A DNA stretch of 16,403 nucleotides from Phytoactinopolyspora endophytica (lineage in GTDB: Bacteria; Actinomycetota; Actinomycetes; Jiangellales; Jiangellaceae): positions 425,788-442,190 of the forward strand of contig NZ_ML142850.1 of the NCBI RefSeq assembly GCF_004138495.1, written 5' to 3'. Below the pieces are notes generated by a model. It made no database searches and was not told where the DNA came from. It was given only the letters and a program-made list of their open reading frames with translations. Positions 1 through 7,206 of this stretch are shown piece after piece; positions within the stretch are counted from its first letter, which is position 1, and every line of letters starts with the position of its first letter. Position numbers and translations under genes: made by a program.

Positions 1-722
1 GCTGGTGGATGAGCAAGCACAGCCGCCACCACGCGAACCCCAACAAGGAAGGCGCTGATCCCGACATCGGACCCAGCGCCTTCGCCTTCACCCCTGCCAT
101 CGCCCAGAACCGGCGCGGGCTGGCCTCCCGCCTCACCCGCTGGCAGGGCTACTTCTTCCCCCTCATCGCCCTCGTCGGACTCGCACTCCACATCGCAAGC
201 GTTCAGACACTCGTACAACGGAAGGACCTCAAACACCGCTGGTGGGAGGTCGCGTTCATCACGAGCCGCCTCGGTGGATACATCACCGTGCTCTTCCTCG
301 TCCTACCACCAGGCAAGGCCGCGGCCTTCTTCGGCGTTCAGATGGCCCTATTCGGCCTCCTTCTCGGCGGCACCTTCACCACCAACCACGTCGGCATGCC
401 CATCGTTCCACCCGACATGAGAATCGATTTCCTGCAACGCCAAGTACTGATGTCTCGCAACATCACCGGAGGCAGATTCACCACCTTCGCCATGGGCGGG
501 CTCAACTACCAAATCGAACACCACTTGTTTCCCAACATGCCCCGCCCGAATCTGCGCAAAGCGCAACAGCTCGTCCGAGAGCATTGCGCCAAACACGACG
601 TCCATTACACCGAAACCAGCTTCTTCGGCGCCTATCGCGCGATCATCCGGTACCTCAACACCGTCGAGAACGCCACCACCGACCCGTTCCGCTGCCCCCT
701 CGCCGCCCAGTACCGCGCCTGA
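1..722 (+). CDS. Membrane fatty-acid desaturase, 5' truncated by the window edge
   Basis: This is the C-terminal part of a membrane-bound, di-iron fatty-acid desaturase that introduces a double bond into an acyl chain. The reading frame is open upstream of the first ATG at 9 (codons Trp-Trp precede it), so the gene begins outside the window. Visible are the second histidine box HSRHH, just after that Met, and the third box QIEHH at about 511-525. Between them are hydrophobic stretches such as YFFPLIALVGLALHIASV and VQMALFGLLLGGTF, which fit membrane spans. The HxxHH and QIEHH spacing matches the DesA3/delta-9 or acyl-lipid desaturase family (PF00487). The electron donor is not visible. It ends 3 bases from the convergent regulator at 726. 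The family call is secure; regiospecificity is not. Confidence 0.93.
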   Translation, partial: WWMSKHSRHHANPNKEGADPDIGPSAFAFTPAIAQNRRGLASRLTRWQGYFFPLIALVGLALHIASVQTLVQRKDLKHRWWEVAFITSRLGGYITVLFLVLPPGKAAAFFGVQMALFGLLLGGTFTTNHVGMPIVPPDMRIDFLQRQVLMSRNITGGRFTTFAMGGLNYQIEHHLFPNMPRPNLRKAQQLVREHCAKHDVHYTETSFFGAYRAIIRYLNTVENATTDPFRCPLAAQYRA

Positions 723-725
723 GTC

Positions 726-1016
726 TTAGCGGTCAGCCAGAAGGTCGAGCACCTCGCCGATGGTCGGCTTTCGGCTGATCGTGCCGGGCATCGGGAGGTG
801 GTCCTGGATGTGATATCGGTTGCGGCGCCCATCGCGCTCTTTGATCACATAGCCCGCTACCTCGAGGTCAGTGACGATCCCGTACGCAGTGCGTTCGGTG
901 ACATCCAGGGCGGCAGCAAGATCACGAAGCCGGGCGTCGGAGTGTCCGGCGATGAACACCAGAGCCCGGGCGTGGTTGGTGATGAAGCTCCACTGAGTCA
1001 CAAAACCATGGTACAT
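726..1016 (-). CDS. Small winged-helix (MarR-like) transcriptional regulator
   Basis: A 96-residue DNA-binding protein made almost only of a winged helix. A helix-turn-helix runs from about residue 28 to 55 (RLRDLAAALDVTERTAYGIV), followed by a basic wing with RDGRRNRYHI. The N-terminal segment FVTQWSFITNHARALVFIAG resembles the first helix of MarR/ArsR-type single-domain regulators. I chose the ATG at 1016 rather than the in-frame ATG at 1067 because a TATAAT -10 box lies at 1027-1032 on this strand, which would put transcription start only a few bases before 1016 and inside the longer form. No Shine-Dalgarno is evident, so a near-leaderless transcript is likely. It is convergent with the desaturase and divergent from the acetyltransferase. 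No ligand-binding domain is visible; target genes are unknown. Confidence 0.8.
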   Translation of the reverse strand: MYHGFVTQWSFITNHARALVFIAGHSDARLRDLAAALDVTERTAYGIVTDLEVAGYVIKERDGRRNRYHIQDHLPMPGTISRKPTIGEVLDLLADR

Positions 1017-1018
1017 GA

Positions 1019-1055
1019 TACTAGAAATTATATACGAGTATTTACTTACTAGAAT
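1019..1055 (-). promoter_or_regulatory. AT-rich promoter patch of the winged-helix regulator with a repeated TACTAGAA
   Basis: The minus strand carries a perfect TATAAT at 1032-1027, 11 bases before the ATG at 1016. The octamer TACTAGAA occurs twice in direct orientation on the plus strand, at 1019-1026 and 1047-1054, 28 bases apart and flanking the -10 box. A dyad AGTA...TACT lies between the copies. No convincing -35 hexamer is seen. The base composition stands out sharply from the GC-rich surroundings. The repeats could be binding sites for the regulator itself; this is inference. Confidence 0.5.
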
Positions 1056-1134
1056 CATAAGGCCCATGTAGATCGAGTGGGAGACAGAGGCCGAGGCGAT
1101 GCCATGGAACGTCGTTGCTGCTCGGATAAATCTG

Positions 1135-1151
1135 TTGCTCCGATGGAGCGA
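1135..1151 (+). other. Short hairpin upstream of the acetyltransferase gene
   Basis: GCTCC and GGAGC at 1137-1149 form a 5-bp perfect stem over the 3-base loop GAT, extended by a T-G wobble and a T-A pair. It lies about 35 bases before the ATG at 1186 and could be a 5' leader structure or chance. The rest of the 169-base gap 1017-1185 shows no gene, and no clear promoter for the acetyltransferase was identified. Confidence 0.25.
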
Positions 1152-1185
1152 CCCCTGATAGCAAAGCGGTCATGGTGATCTTCCA

Positions 1186-1755
1186 ATGACGTGGCCGCGA
1201 CCAGCCGGACCGCTGACCCTGCGTCCCCCCACCGACGACGACATCGACCAGGCCCTGACCTGGCGGTACCACCCGGAAGTGACGAAGTGGCTGATCCGGA
1301 CCGAGGTGGATCCCGATGCGTTTCGAAAGGCGTGGCTCGACGCTCGGGATGACCCGAACGACTCTTCCGCCGTCGCAGAGCTCGACGGAGTGATCGTCGG
1401 CACCGGGGCACTCGAGGTTCAAGACGGGTTGGGCCAGACGCATGGCGACGAGTGGCGCGCCACCGAAGGCTTGCTCGGTTACCTCATCGACCCGCGATTC
1501 GCCGGAAACGGCTACGCCACGGCGATAGCCCGTGCGCTCCTTGAACTCTCATTCACCGAGCTAGGACTTCGGCGCGTCACAGCCGGCTGCTTCGCCGACA
1601 ACCTCGCATCGTGGCGCGTCATGGAGAGGCTTGGCATGCGCCGCGAGCAGCACGGCGTCAAGGACTCCTGGCACGCCGAGTTCGGTTGGGTCGACGGCTT
1701 TACCTACGGCATCCTCGCTGATGAGTGGCTTTCGGGAGTGGCACGCCGGGCTTAA
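1186..1755 (+). CDS. GNAT-family N-acetyltransferase (RimJ/RimL-like)
   Basis: A 189-residue acetyl-CoA-dependent N-acetyltransferase of the Gcn5 superfamily. The acetyl-CoA-binding motif A is seen as the end of strand 4 and its P-loop, LLGYLIDPRFAGNGYATAIA (about residues 96-115), with the R-x-x-G-x-G/A signature RFAGNG. It is followed by ADNLASWRVMERLGMRRE (about 137-154), the motif B pattern in which Asn-x-x-Ser precedes the helix and the LGM turn. The N-terminal LTLRPPTDDDIDQALTW is typical of the RimJ/RimL subgroup (PF13302). The length is normal for the family. The start at 1186 gives the expected N-terminus, though the upstream ribosome site is weak. The substrate may be a protein N-terminus, a small amine or an antibiotic; nothing in the neighbourhood decides. 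Confidence 0.92.
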   Translation: MTWPRPAGPLTLRPPTDDDIDQALTWRYHPEVTKWLIRTEVDPDAFRKAWLDARDDPNDSSAVAELDGVIVGTGALEVQDGLGQTHGDEWRATEGLLGYLIDPRFAGNGYATAIARALLELSFTELGLRRVTAGCFADNLASWRVMERLGMRREQHGVKDSWHAEFGWVDGFTYGILADEWLSGVARRA

Positions 1756-1804
1756 TGGCCGCCCAGCCTTGCCGGCATTTCGAGATTCCCTACCTGCGCA
1801 ACGT

Positions 1805-2518
1805 TCAGGCGGACGGTGTCGATCGCGCTTCGATGACAGCGGCCGTGGTGCGGATGTGCTCTCGCACAGCAGCCTCGGCCTTGTCTGGGTCCCCGGCGAC
1901 GATGCCGTCGATGATTCGCCGATGCTGCTCCACCGCTCGCTGGAGCGAGCCGATGTGGTCGGTGATCAGTTTGACCACGCCATGCTGCATCTCCCGCACG
2001 GCGGTCAGTACAACCGTCAGGTAGCGGTTGCCGGTCGCCTCCGCGATCGCCGAGTGCAGCTTCCAGTCCGACTGCGTGAAGGCTTCCCCGTCCCGATTGG
2101 AGACGGCCTCGATGTTCGCCTCCAGCTGCTCCTGAATGTGGGCCAGACTCTCGTCCGTCCGGCGCTCCGCCGCCAACCTGGCCGCGGTCACCTCCAGATG
2201 CTCCCGGAACTCGAATAGCTCGTTCACCGCGGTGTCATCCGGCGCCACTGACAGGGACAGCACTCGTGATACTGCCGGGCCGGGATCGGTACGGACGTAG
2301 CTCCCGCTGCCTTGACGGGAAGACACCAGCCCCATCGCCTCGAGTAACTTGATCGCCTCGCGTACAACGCTGCGGCTCACGCCGAACTCGGATGCCAGCT
2401 GCGTCTCGCTGGCGAGCTTCTGCCCATGCGACAGCTCCCCAGTACGGATCTGTCCCTCGATCTGCGCCACGATCTGGTGGGAGCGTGTCTGAACCGGCAC
2501 TAGCGGTTTGAACTGCAC
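1805..2518 (-). CDS. FadR-type GntR regulator with FCD domain (regulator 1)
   Basis: A 237-residue repressor-like regulator. The winged helix-turn-helix spans about residues 12-75, with the family hallmark LASEFGVSRSVVREAIKLLE and wing GSGSYV. An all-helical FCD effector domain follows (about 95-230). The FCD metal/ligand site residues appear as D151, H155, H199 and H221. It is a close paralogue of the protein at 14722-15441, and the four site residues fall at identical numbers in both. The start is a GTG; its reading frame agrees with the paralogue (QFKPL against SFEPL), and a TAACAT -10 element ends 6 bases before it, suggesting leaderless translation. It lies 70 bases downstream of the sulfatase gene on the same strand. 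FCD regulators usually sense carboxylic acids or sugar acids; the effector here is unknown. Confidence 0.95.
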   Translation of the reverse strand: MQFKPLVPVQTRSHQIVAQIEGQIRTGELSHGQKLASETQLASEFGVSRSVVREAIKLLEAMGLVSSRQGSGSYVRTDPGPAVSRVLSLSVAPDDTAVNELFEFREHLEVTAARLAAERRTDESLAHIQEQLEANIEAVSNRDGEAFTQSDWKLHSAIAEATGNRYLTVVLTAVREMQHGVVKLITDHIGSLQRAVEQHRRIIDGIVAGDPDKAEAAVREHIRTTAAVIEARSTPSA

Positions 2519-2524
2519 TATGTC

Positions 2525-2553
2525 ATGTTACCAGGTTGTCCAACGTGTTATCC
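2525..2553 (-). promoter_or_regulatory. Promoter of regulator 1 with an operator in the spacer
   Basis: Reading the minus strand, TAACAT (2530-2525) forms a -10 box whose start point would fall on the GTG at 2518. The 17-base spacer holds ACGTTGGACAA (2546-2536), which matches the GntR/FadR-family operator consensus TNGTNNNACNA at every fixed position but the first. The region aligns base for base with the promoter of regulator 2 over GGACAA..TAACATGAC. The matching -35 position reads GGATAA and is poor. The remaining sequence 2547-2588, down to the sulfatase stop codon, shows no gene. Confidence 0.6.
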
Positions 2554-2588
2554 CTGGCCAGCCGCGGTCTTCCCGGTTCTGCCGGCCG

Positions 2589-4034
2589 TCAGCCGGGCAG
2601 GTCCTCGAACGCAGCGCTCGGGTTCGGCGCCGGAACGCGTGCCTGCACGGCGGACATCCAGTCGTGCAGGCACGCAGCGAGACTGTCGGCCCGTCGAAGC
2701 TCCTGGCTGTGAACGTTGCGTTCCTCGGCCACGTCCTCTCGAAGGTTGTACAGCTCGTCGTGCCCGTCCTCGAAGAAGTGGACGAGTTTCCAATCGCCGT
2801 CCCGGACGGCCGCAGCCGGGGTCCCGCCGTTGTTGCTGTAGTGCGGATAGTGCCAGAAGATCGGCCCCCGTTCGAATGGCTCACCCCGCAGCAGCGGCCC
2901 GAAGTCCACCCCATCGACCCTCGGCGCCGGCGACGGTGGCCGCAGACCCGCGGCGGCCAGGATGGTCGGGAAGAAGTCGGTGCTCGTCACGGGTTCACCG
3001 ATCTGCGTACCGGGCGTCGTGACACCAGGCCAGCGCACGATCAGTGGCTCCCGCACGCCGCCCTCGTACATCCAGCCCTTCCCCTCGGCCAGCGGCGCGT
3101 TGCAGGTCGGCGACCCGGTGGCCGACGACAGACCACCGTTGTCGGAGGTGAACACCACGATCGTATTCTCCGCCTGGCCGGTCTCCTCGAGCGCGTCCAG
3201 CAACCGGCCGACGTTCCGGTCGAGGTTCTCCACCATCGCCGCGTACGCCGGATCGCCTTGGACCAGGCGCCGTCGCACCGGCTGGTGCCGCTTGTGCCAG
3301 ACGGGATAACTCTCGCCGTCGGAGAACTCCTCCTGGTCGTCGAGCCCCAGCTCGGCCCGCTTCCGCTCGTACTTCTCGACGCCGTCCGGCGGCGCCTGGA
3401 TCGGCGTGTGCACGGCGTAGTGCCAGAGATTGAGGAAGAACGGTGTCTCGCCCGCGCTGCGGACGAGGTTGATCGCCTCGTCGGTCAGCCGGTCCGTGAG
3501 GTACTCACCGTCCGGCCCGTCGTCAAGAGCCGGGCATCCGTACGGACTGAAATAGCTTGCCGGCTGCCCACGGTGACTGCCACCGATGTTGACGTCGAAG
3601 CCGTGCCGGTCTGGCCAGGTACGGCGGTCCCCAAGATGCCACTTTCCCACATGCCACGTGCGGTACCCCGCATCCCGCAGCACTCGCGCCATCGTCACCT
3701 CGCTGAGCGGCAACGACGAGAAATACGGGACGTCACACAACCGGCCCACACCCTGGCCGCCGATGAACTGTGTCACCCCGACCCGCGCGGGATACCGACC
3801 GGTGAGAACGCTGGCTCGGGTGGGTGAGCAGACCGGCGCGGAAGCATAGGCGTCGGTGAACAGTGCGCCCTCGGCGGCCAGCGCGTCGAGCCGGGGCGTC
3901 TCGTAGAAGGAACTGCCATAGCAGCCGAGATCGCTCCAACCGAGGTCGTCGGCCAGCACGAGAACGACGTTGGGCGGTCGCTCACGTGCCTCATCGGCTC
4001 CCGTGGCACGATCTGAGTCCGGTCGGTCGACCAT
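2589..4034 (-). CDS. Type I (formylglycine-dependent) sulfatase, predicted cytosolic
   Basis: A 481-residue arylsulfatase-family hydrolase that removes sulfate esters. The activation motif CSPTR is at residues 69-73; C69 would be converted to formylglycine by a maturase not in this window. Metal and active-site positions of the alkaline-phosphatase fold are present: D29-D30, K131 and H133 in VGKWHLG, H209 in HYAVHTP, D298-N299 in TSDNGG, and K319 in EGKGWMYEGGVREP. The ATG at 4034 was chosen over an upstream in-frame ATG at 4124 because a GGAGGG ribosome site lies 6 bases before it. No signal peptide is visible, so it should act inside the cell on imported sugars. It lies 92 bases after the Gfo oxidoreductase gene on the same strand. 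Substrate position specificity cannot be read from the sequence. Confidence 0.95.
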   Translation of the reverse strand: MVDRPDSDRATGADEARERPPNVVLVLADDLGWSDLGCYGSSFYETPRLDALAAEGALFTDAYASAPVCSPTRASVLTGRYPARVGVTQFIGGQGVGRLCDVPYFSSLPLSEVTMARVLRDAGYRTWHVGKWHLGDRRTWPDRHGFDVNIGGSHRGQPASYFSPYGCPALDDGPDGEYLTDRLTDEAINLVRSAGETPFFLNLWHYAVHTPIQAPPDGVEKYERKRAELGLDDQEEFSDGESYPVWHKRHQPVRRRLVQGDPAYAAMVENLDRNVGRLLDALEETGQAENTIVVFTSDNGGLSSATGSPTCNAPLAEGKGWMYEGGVREPLIVRWPGVTTPGTQIGEPVTSTDFFPTILAAAGLRPPSPAPRVDGVDFGPLLRGEPFERGPIFWHYPHYSNNGGTPAAAVRDGDWKLVHFFEDGHDELYNLREDVAEERNVHSQELRRADSLAACLHDWMSAVQARVPAPNPSAAFEDLPG

Positions 4035-4040
4035 GCAGGT

Positions 4041-4046
4041 CCCTCC
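4041..4046 (-). promoter_or_regulatory. Ribosome-binding site that fixes the sulfatase start
   Basis: GGAGGG on the minus strand, 6 bases before the ATG at 4034. It supports that start rather than the in-frame ATGs at 4052 or 4124, neither of which gives a better N-terminus. Confidence 0.8.
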
Positions 4047-4067
4047 AGGCATTCGGGGCGGTACCAG

Positions 4068-4105
4068 TTGTCCGGCAACCAGGTTAGTCAGGGCGACGTG
4101 TCGCC
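4068..4105. promoter_or_regulatory. Operator-like site and GGCGAC-GT-GTCGCC palindrome before the sulfatase gene
   Basis: The gap between the Gfo oxidoreductase and the sulfatase gene contains TTGTCCGGCAA (plus strand 4068-4078), one mismatch from TNGTNNNACNA and itself flanked by bases resembling the regulator 1 operator (TACCAG then TTGTCC in both). At 4092-4105 is a 14-base palindrome, GGCGAC and GTCGCC around GT. It could be a local operator or a processing hairpin in an operon. No clear -10 and -35 pair was found, so an independent promoter is unproven. Confidence 0.35.
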
Positions 4106-4126
4106 GAGTGGGCGCAACCCGCAAGC

Positions 4127-5353
4127 TCAGCCGGCGGGCGGGTCTCCGAGATCCGGAATGGTCAGCTGCACGCCGCCCTGAAGCGCGGACTCGTGCGCGA
4201 TAATGCCCGGAATGCAGTTCCGCGCCGACTCCCAGACGTTGTTCGGCGGCAGGCTCCCCGCGTTCACCGCCTTCGCGAAGTCGTCGACCAGGAAATGGTG
4301 CGAGCCGGCGTGGCCGTTCGGCAGTTTCGCGAACTCCGGCGGCAGCCGGTCCACGGGGTGAACCGGTGTGTAGCCGGCATTGAAGTCTTCCTCCATCGCC
4401 TCGTGCACTGGCGGCGTGAACTCACCGCTGCGACGGTGATGGCCGGGGCTCAACTTCGAACTCGTCAGATACTGGAAGAGGTCGGCCTGGTCCTCGAGGT
4501 GCAGCGTGTTCCACACTCGGGCGTTGCTCTGCTCCTCGTAGCTTCCCTTGGTGCCGTACATGCTCATCCGTGACGACAACTGACCCCGCCAGCCGACTCT
4601 GCGGAACTCGTTGACACGGCACATGCCTCCGTCCGAGGTCCGGAACAACGCGGTCTCATTGCTGAAGTTGTTGTCCCACATACTGATGTCGGCGTCGAAG
4701 ACGCCGTCGTCCTCCCGGTCGACGTAGCCGAGGCACGACACCGACTCCATCCGCGCGCCCGTGACCGACAAGATCATGCTGACCGAGTGCGTCGGGTAGA
4801 ACATCGGCGGGAAGCTGGCCGTCCGCTTCCACTCCGGTCCCCCACTGCGCTGGTACGCCTCGTAGAACCCGTGGGACATGTCGTGCAGGTATTCGCCTTC
4901 ACCATAGACGAAGTGCCCGATGTCGCCGCGCCGGAACCGGTCCCGGCAGTAGAGCGTGGACGGCGTGTAGTAAGCCGTCTCGGCGACCATGTAGGTCAGC
5001 CCCGTGTCGCTGACTTTCTTCACCAGTGCAGACATGTCCTCCACGCTGATCGCCGCCGGAACGGCGCAGAAGACGTGCTTACTGGCTTCCAACGCCATCA
5101 TCGCGTGCTCGGCATGCATCCACCGCGGAGTGAAGATGGCGACCGCATCGACGTCGCTATCGCACAGCTCCTCGATAGACGCGTAGGTATCGTCGACGCC
5201 GTAGTGGCGGGCCCCACGCTCCAACCGCTCCGGCGCCACGTCCACGAGTGCCACATCGCTCACACCAGGATGGACCTGGAACAGCGGCACGAACGACGAC
5301 GCGAACTGCCCGAGGCCACATACTCCGATCTTGAACGTCCGACTTTGCACCAT
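4127..5353 (-). CDS. Gfo/Idh/MocA-family sugar oxidoreductase without the usual EKP lysine
   Basis: A 408-residue NAD(P)-dependent oxidoreductase of the glucose-fructose oxidoreductase/inositol dehydrogenase family, likely acting on a sugar or sugar derivative in the cytosol. The N-terminal Rossmann fold starts FKIGVCGLGQFASSF (residues 7-21), with an acidic residue after strand 2 (VALVDVAPERL). The C-terminal half has the family pattern YPTHSVSMIL, with H189 at the usual catalytic histidine position. The canonical EKP motif after strand 4 is replaced: HVFCAVPAAIS has A97-V98-P99, so the normal catalytic lysine is missing. A GGAGGA ribosome site lies 8 bases before the ATG at 5353. It is followed by the sulfatase gene in the same direction and diverges from the binding-protein gene. 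The reaction may be altered or the enzyme may use another base. Confidence 0.9.
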   Translation of the reverse strand: MVQSRTFKIGVCGLGQFASSFVPLFQVHPGVSDVALVDVAPERLERGARHYGVDDTYASIEELCDSDVDAVAIFTPRWMHAEHAMMALEASKHVFCAVPAAISVEDMSALVKKVSDTGLTYMVAETAYYTPSTLYCRDRFRRGDIGHFVYGEGEYLHDMSHGFYEAYQRSGGPEWKRTASFPPMFYPTHSVSMILSVTGARMESVSCLGYVDREDDGVFDADISMWDNNFSNETALFRTSDGGMCRVNEFRRVGWRGQLSSRMSMYGTKGSYEEQSNARVWNTLHLEDQADLFQYLTSSKLSPGHHRRSGEFTPPVHEAMEEDFNAGYTPVHPVDRLPPEFAKLPNGHAGSHHFLVDDFAKAVNAGSLPPNNVWESARNCIPGIIAHESALQGGVQLTIPDLGDPPAG

Positions 5354-5395
5354 CAGCCAGGTCCTCCGCGTGTAGATCCCGAAACATACATCTGT

Positions 5396-5422
5396 TGATC
5401 AGACAGGTCCTAGACCCTTATA
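5396..5422 (-). promoter_or_regulatory. Promoter and putative operator of the oxidoreductase-sulfatase unit
   Basis: The minus strand has TATAAG at 5422-5417 as a -10 candidate. Just downstream, at the predicted start of transcription, is the imperfect palindrome CTGTTGATCAGACAG (5392-5406, plus strand). It contains TGATCAGACAG, a two-mismatch relative of TNGTNNNACNA that shares ATCAGACA with the site before the FAD oxidoreductase. No convincing -35 is seen. The rest of the 252-base divergent gap 5354-5605 contains no gene. Confidence 0.5.
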
Positions 5423-5524
5423 GCCTTCCCACCCAATACCGGCACACAGCATCTCGGAAATGCCGCCCTCGGCAGTGCGCGCCAGTTCGGCGCGTGCCAG
5501 CTCTTTCAACCAAAGAAATCATCC

Positions 5525-5572
5525 TTGACATAAGCGGAAAGACTTCGCCACACTAACACAGTCGTCAGACAA
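5525..5572 (+). promoter_or_regulatory. Promoter and operator of the binding-protein gene
   Basis: A consensus -35 TTGACA (5525-5530) is followed after 18 bases by CACACT (5549-5554) as a probable -10. The predicted start point near 5561 coincides with TCGTCAGACAA (5562-5572), a perfect match to TNGTNNNACNA. The longer block GTCGTCAGACAAGCAG (5561-5576) is repeated exactly at 14692-14707 before regulator 2. A repressor bound here would block initiation or early elongation. Confidence 0.65.
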
Positions 5573-5595
5573 GCAGGCAACCAGATTAGCGGTCG

Positions 5596-5601
5596 AGGAG
5601 G
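5596..5601 (+). promoter_or_regulatory. Strong ribosome-binding site of the binding-protein gene
   Basis: AGGAGG ends 4 bases before the ATG at 5606. It fixes that start and implies high expression, as is usual for transporter binding proteins. Confidence 0.75.
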
Positions 5602-5605
5602 ACCC

Positions 5606-7156
5606 ATGAACAGATCGAGTAACAGACTGTTCACCGCAGGCGGCAACGGCCGAGTTTCGGCGGGCCCCAGCCGGAGAGACTTCCTGCGTACGACGGGCAT
5701 ACTCGGAGCCGCCGGGCTTTCGGGCATCCTCGCCAGCTGCGGAGGTGACGACCCGCCTTCGTCGGAGGGGAACGCGTCCTCGCCCAGCAGCGGGGGCGGC
5801 CAAGGCGGCGGAACGGTGCGCGTGTGGACCGTCCCCACCGGCCCCGAAGACGAGCAGTTCCAGCGCGCCCAGTTCGACCAGTTCGCTCAGGACAACCCGG
5901 ACGTCGAGGTCGAGCTTCAGTTCTTCCCGCCGGACCAGTATGCGAACGCGATGCAACTCGCCTTCACCGGTGGTCAGGACACGCCGGATGTGTTCCGCCA
6001 GTCCAGTGGGCAAGGCCTCGATCTACGCGGAGCCCACGGCCGCGGGTGGGTCCGTCCGATCACGGAGTTCCTCACGGACGATTTCACGGCTCGGTTCCCC
6101 GATTACGTCTACGATCCCGACCGCAGCCCGCTGTACATCGACGACGAGGCGTGGGGCGTCCCGAATGCCGACCCGGCGGTCAACGGCTCGCGGCTGCTCT
6201 ACTACAACATCGATGTGCTCGGGGAGTTCGGCTTCGACGCGCCGCCTTCCACCTGGTCGGAGATGCGGGAGATGGCCGCGAAGATAACGACGGACGGTGG
6301 TGGCCGGGTGTACGGCACCGCGCCGGTCGGAGGCGCATTGAAGACTGCCATGATCCTGCAGAACCTCGCCGGTCCGCAGCCGTACCGCTCGGACGCGGAG
6401 CCGCCTATCAGTCTGCTCACCGGAGAGCCGGCCATGTCCGAGTCGTCGATGGTCGAGATGGTCGAGTTGCTGCAGTCCATGAACAGCGACGAGATCTTCA
6501 CACCAGGCTGGGAGACGTGGGACCCGACGCAGGTGCTGCAGCAGATGGCCGCCGGTCGCCTCGGGATGTATATCTTCCCGGTCTTCCACGCTGCGGAGCT
6601 GCGTAAGGCCAACGCCGACCTGAACCTCGGCATCGCCTCGCCGCCGGTGCCCGACAGTGGACGCGCGGGCTCGCGCGCCCCCGCGAACGGGGTGATGGCA
6701 TGGTGGATGATGAGCTCCGAGGCGCGCAGCCCGGAGGCCGCGTGGCGCGTCCTGGACTTCTTCGGCTCGGTCGACTTCCAGCGTGCCGCGTTCGAGGACC
6801 AGGGCCAGATCTCCATCATGCCCGGCGTCTACGAGGGCATCGAGGTGGACGAGGACACCACGCGCATCCGCGAGGTCGCCGCTGAGGTCGTCCGTAACCG
6901 ACCGGAGCCCACCGACGTCGACCCCGCGGTCGAGGAGTTCTACGAGAACCTGGTCAGCAATGGTCCGCGCCCCAACCCGCTGGAGCGCATCACCGAGGCG
7001 ATCACCCGCGGTACCGACTTCCGGGCGGCCGCCGAGGCCTACGACGAAGAGCTCGCCGAAACCATCGAGGCGGAGCTCGAGCGCAGCGACCTCGGCACCA
7101 TGGACGCGTTCGTCTTTCCCGACTGGGACCCCTTGGAGGAGTACTCCGCCTCCTGA
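5606..7156 (+). CDS. Extracellular solute-binding lipoprotein of a carbohydrate ABC transporter
   Basis: A 516-residue substrate-binding protein that would capture a sugar or oligosaccharide outside the membrane and hand it to ABC permeases. The N-terminus has a twin-arginine motif SRRDFLR (residues 22-28), a hydrophobic core, and a lipobox LASC with C45 as the lipidated residue. A Gly/Ser linker follows. The mature part begins GTVRVWTVPTGPEDEQFQRA and includes the DVEVELQFFPPDQYANAMQLAF pattern of family 1 binding proteins (PF01547/PF13416). It is longer than the usual 420-450 residues. No permease or ATPase gene follows; instead the beta-helix protein comes 177 bases downstream. The nearest permease is at 15485, under a matching operator, so the transporter may be split over two units. 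The ligand is unknown. Confidence 0.94.
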   Translation: MNRSSNRLFTAGGNGRVSAGPSRRDFLRTTGILGAAGLSGILASCGGDDPPSSEGNASSPSSGGGQGGGTVRVWTVPTGPEDEQFQRAQFDQFAQDNPDVEVELQFFPPDQYANAMQLAFTGGQDTPDVFRQSSGQGLDLRGAHGRGWVRPITEFLTDDFTARFPDYVYDPDRSPLYIDDEAWGVPNADPAVNGSRLLYYNIDVLGEFGFDAPPSTWSEMREMAAKITTDGGGRVYGTAPVGGALKTAMILQNLAGPQPYRSDAEPPISLLTGEPAMSESSMVEMVELLQSMNSDEIFTPGWETWDPTQVLQQMAAGRLGMYIFPVFHAAELRKANADLNLGIASPPVPDSGRAGSRAPANGVMAWWMMSSEARSPEAAWRVLDFFGSVDFQRAAFEDQGQISIMPGVYEGIEVDEDTTRIREVAAEVVRNRPEPTDVDPAVEEFYENLVSNGPRPNPLERITEAITRGTDFRAAAEAYDEELAETIEAELERSDLGTMDAFVFPDWDPLEEYSAS

Positions 7157-7173
7157 GCCGGCGCGCAGACCAG

Positions 7174-7204
7174 GAGCCAGGCGGCTCTCGGGGCGTCGTG
7201 CCCC
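7174..7204 (+). terminator. Tandem hairpins after the binding-protein gene
   Basis: Two short stems follow the stop codon: GAGCC/GGCTC (7174-7187) and GGGGC-GTCGT-GCCCC (7190-7204), the second followed by TCTGTCT. This could be a weak terminator or an RNA-stabilising structure that lowers expression of the downstream gene relative to the binding protein. There is no true U-tract. Apart from this and the operator-like site next to it, the gap 7157-7333 shows no gene. Confidence 0.45.
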
Positions 7205-7206
7205 TC

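Noticed and set aside
1742..1790. A terminator between the convergent acetyltransferase and regulator 1 genes
   Set aside because: Only short, interrupted pairings (GGGC/GCCC, GCCGG/CCGGC) were found, with no clear stem of convincing length.
2508..3827. A 439-codon plus-strand frame opposite the sulfatase
   Set aside because: The translation is Arg/Pro/Val-rich with no recognisable motif, and the opposite strand encodes a complete sulfatase with all key residues.
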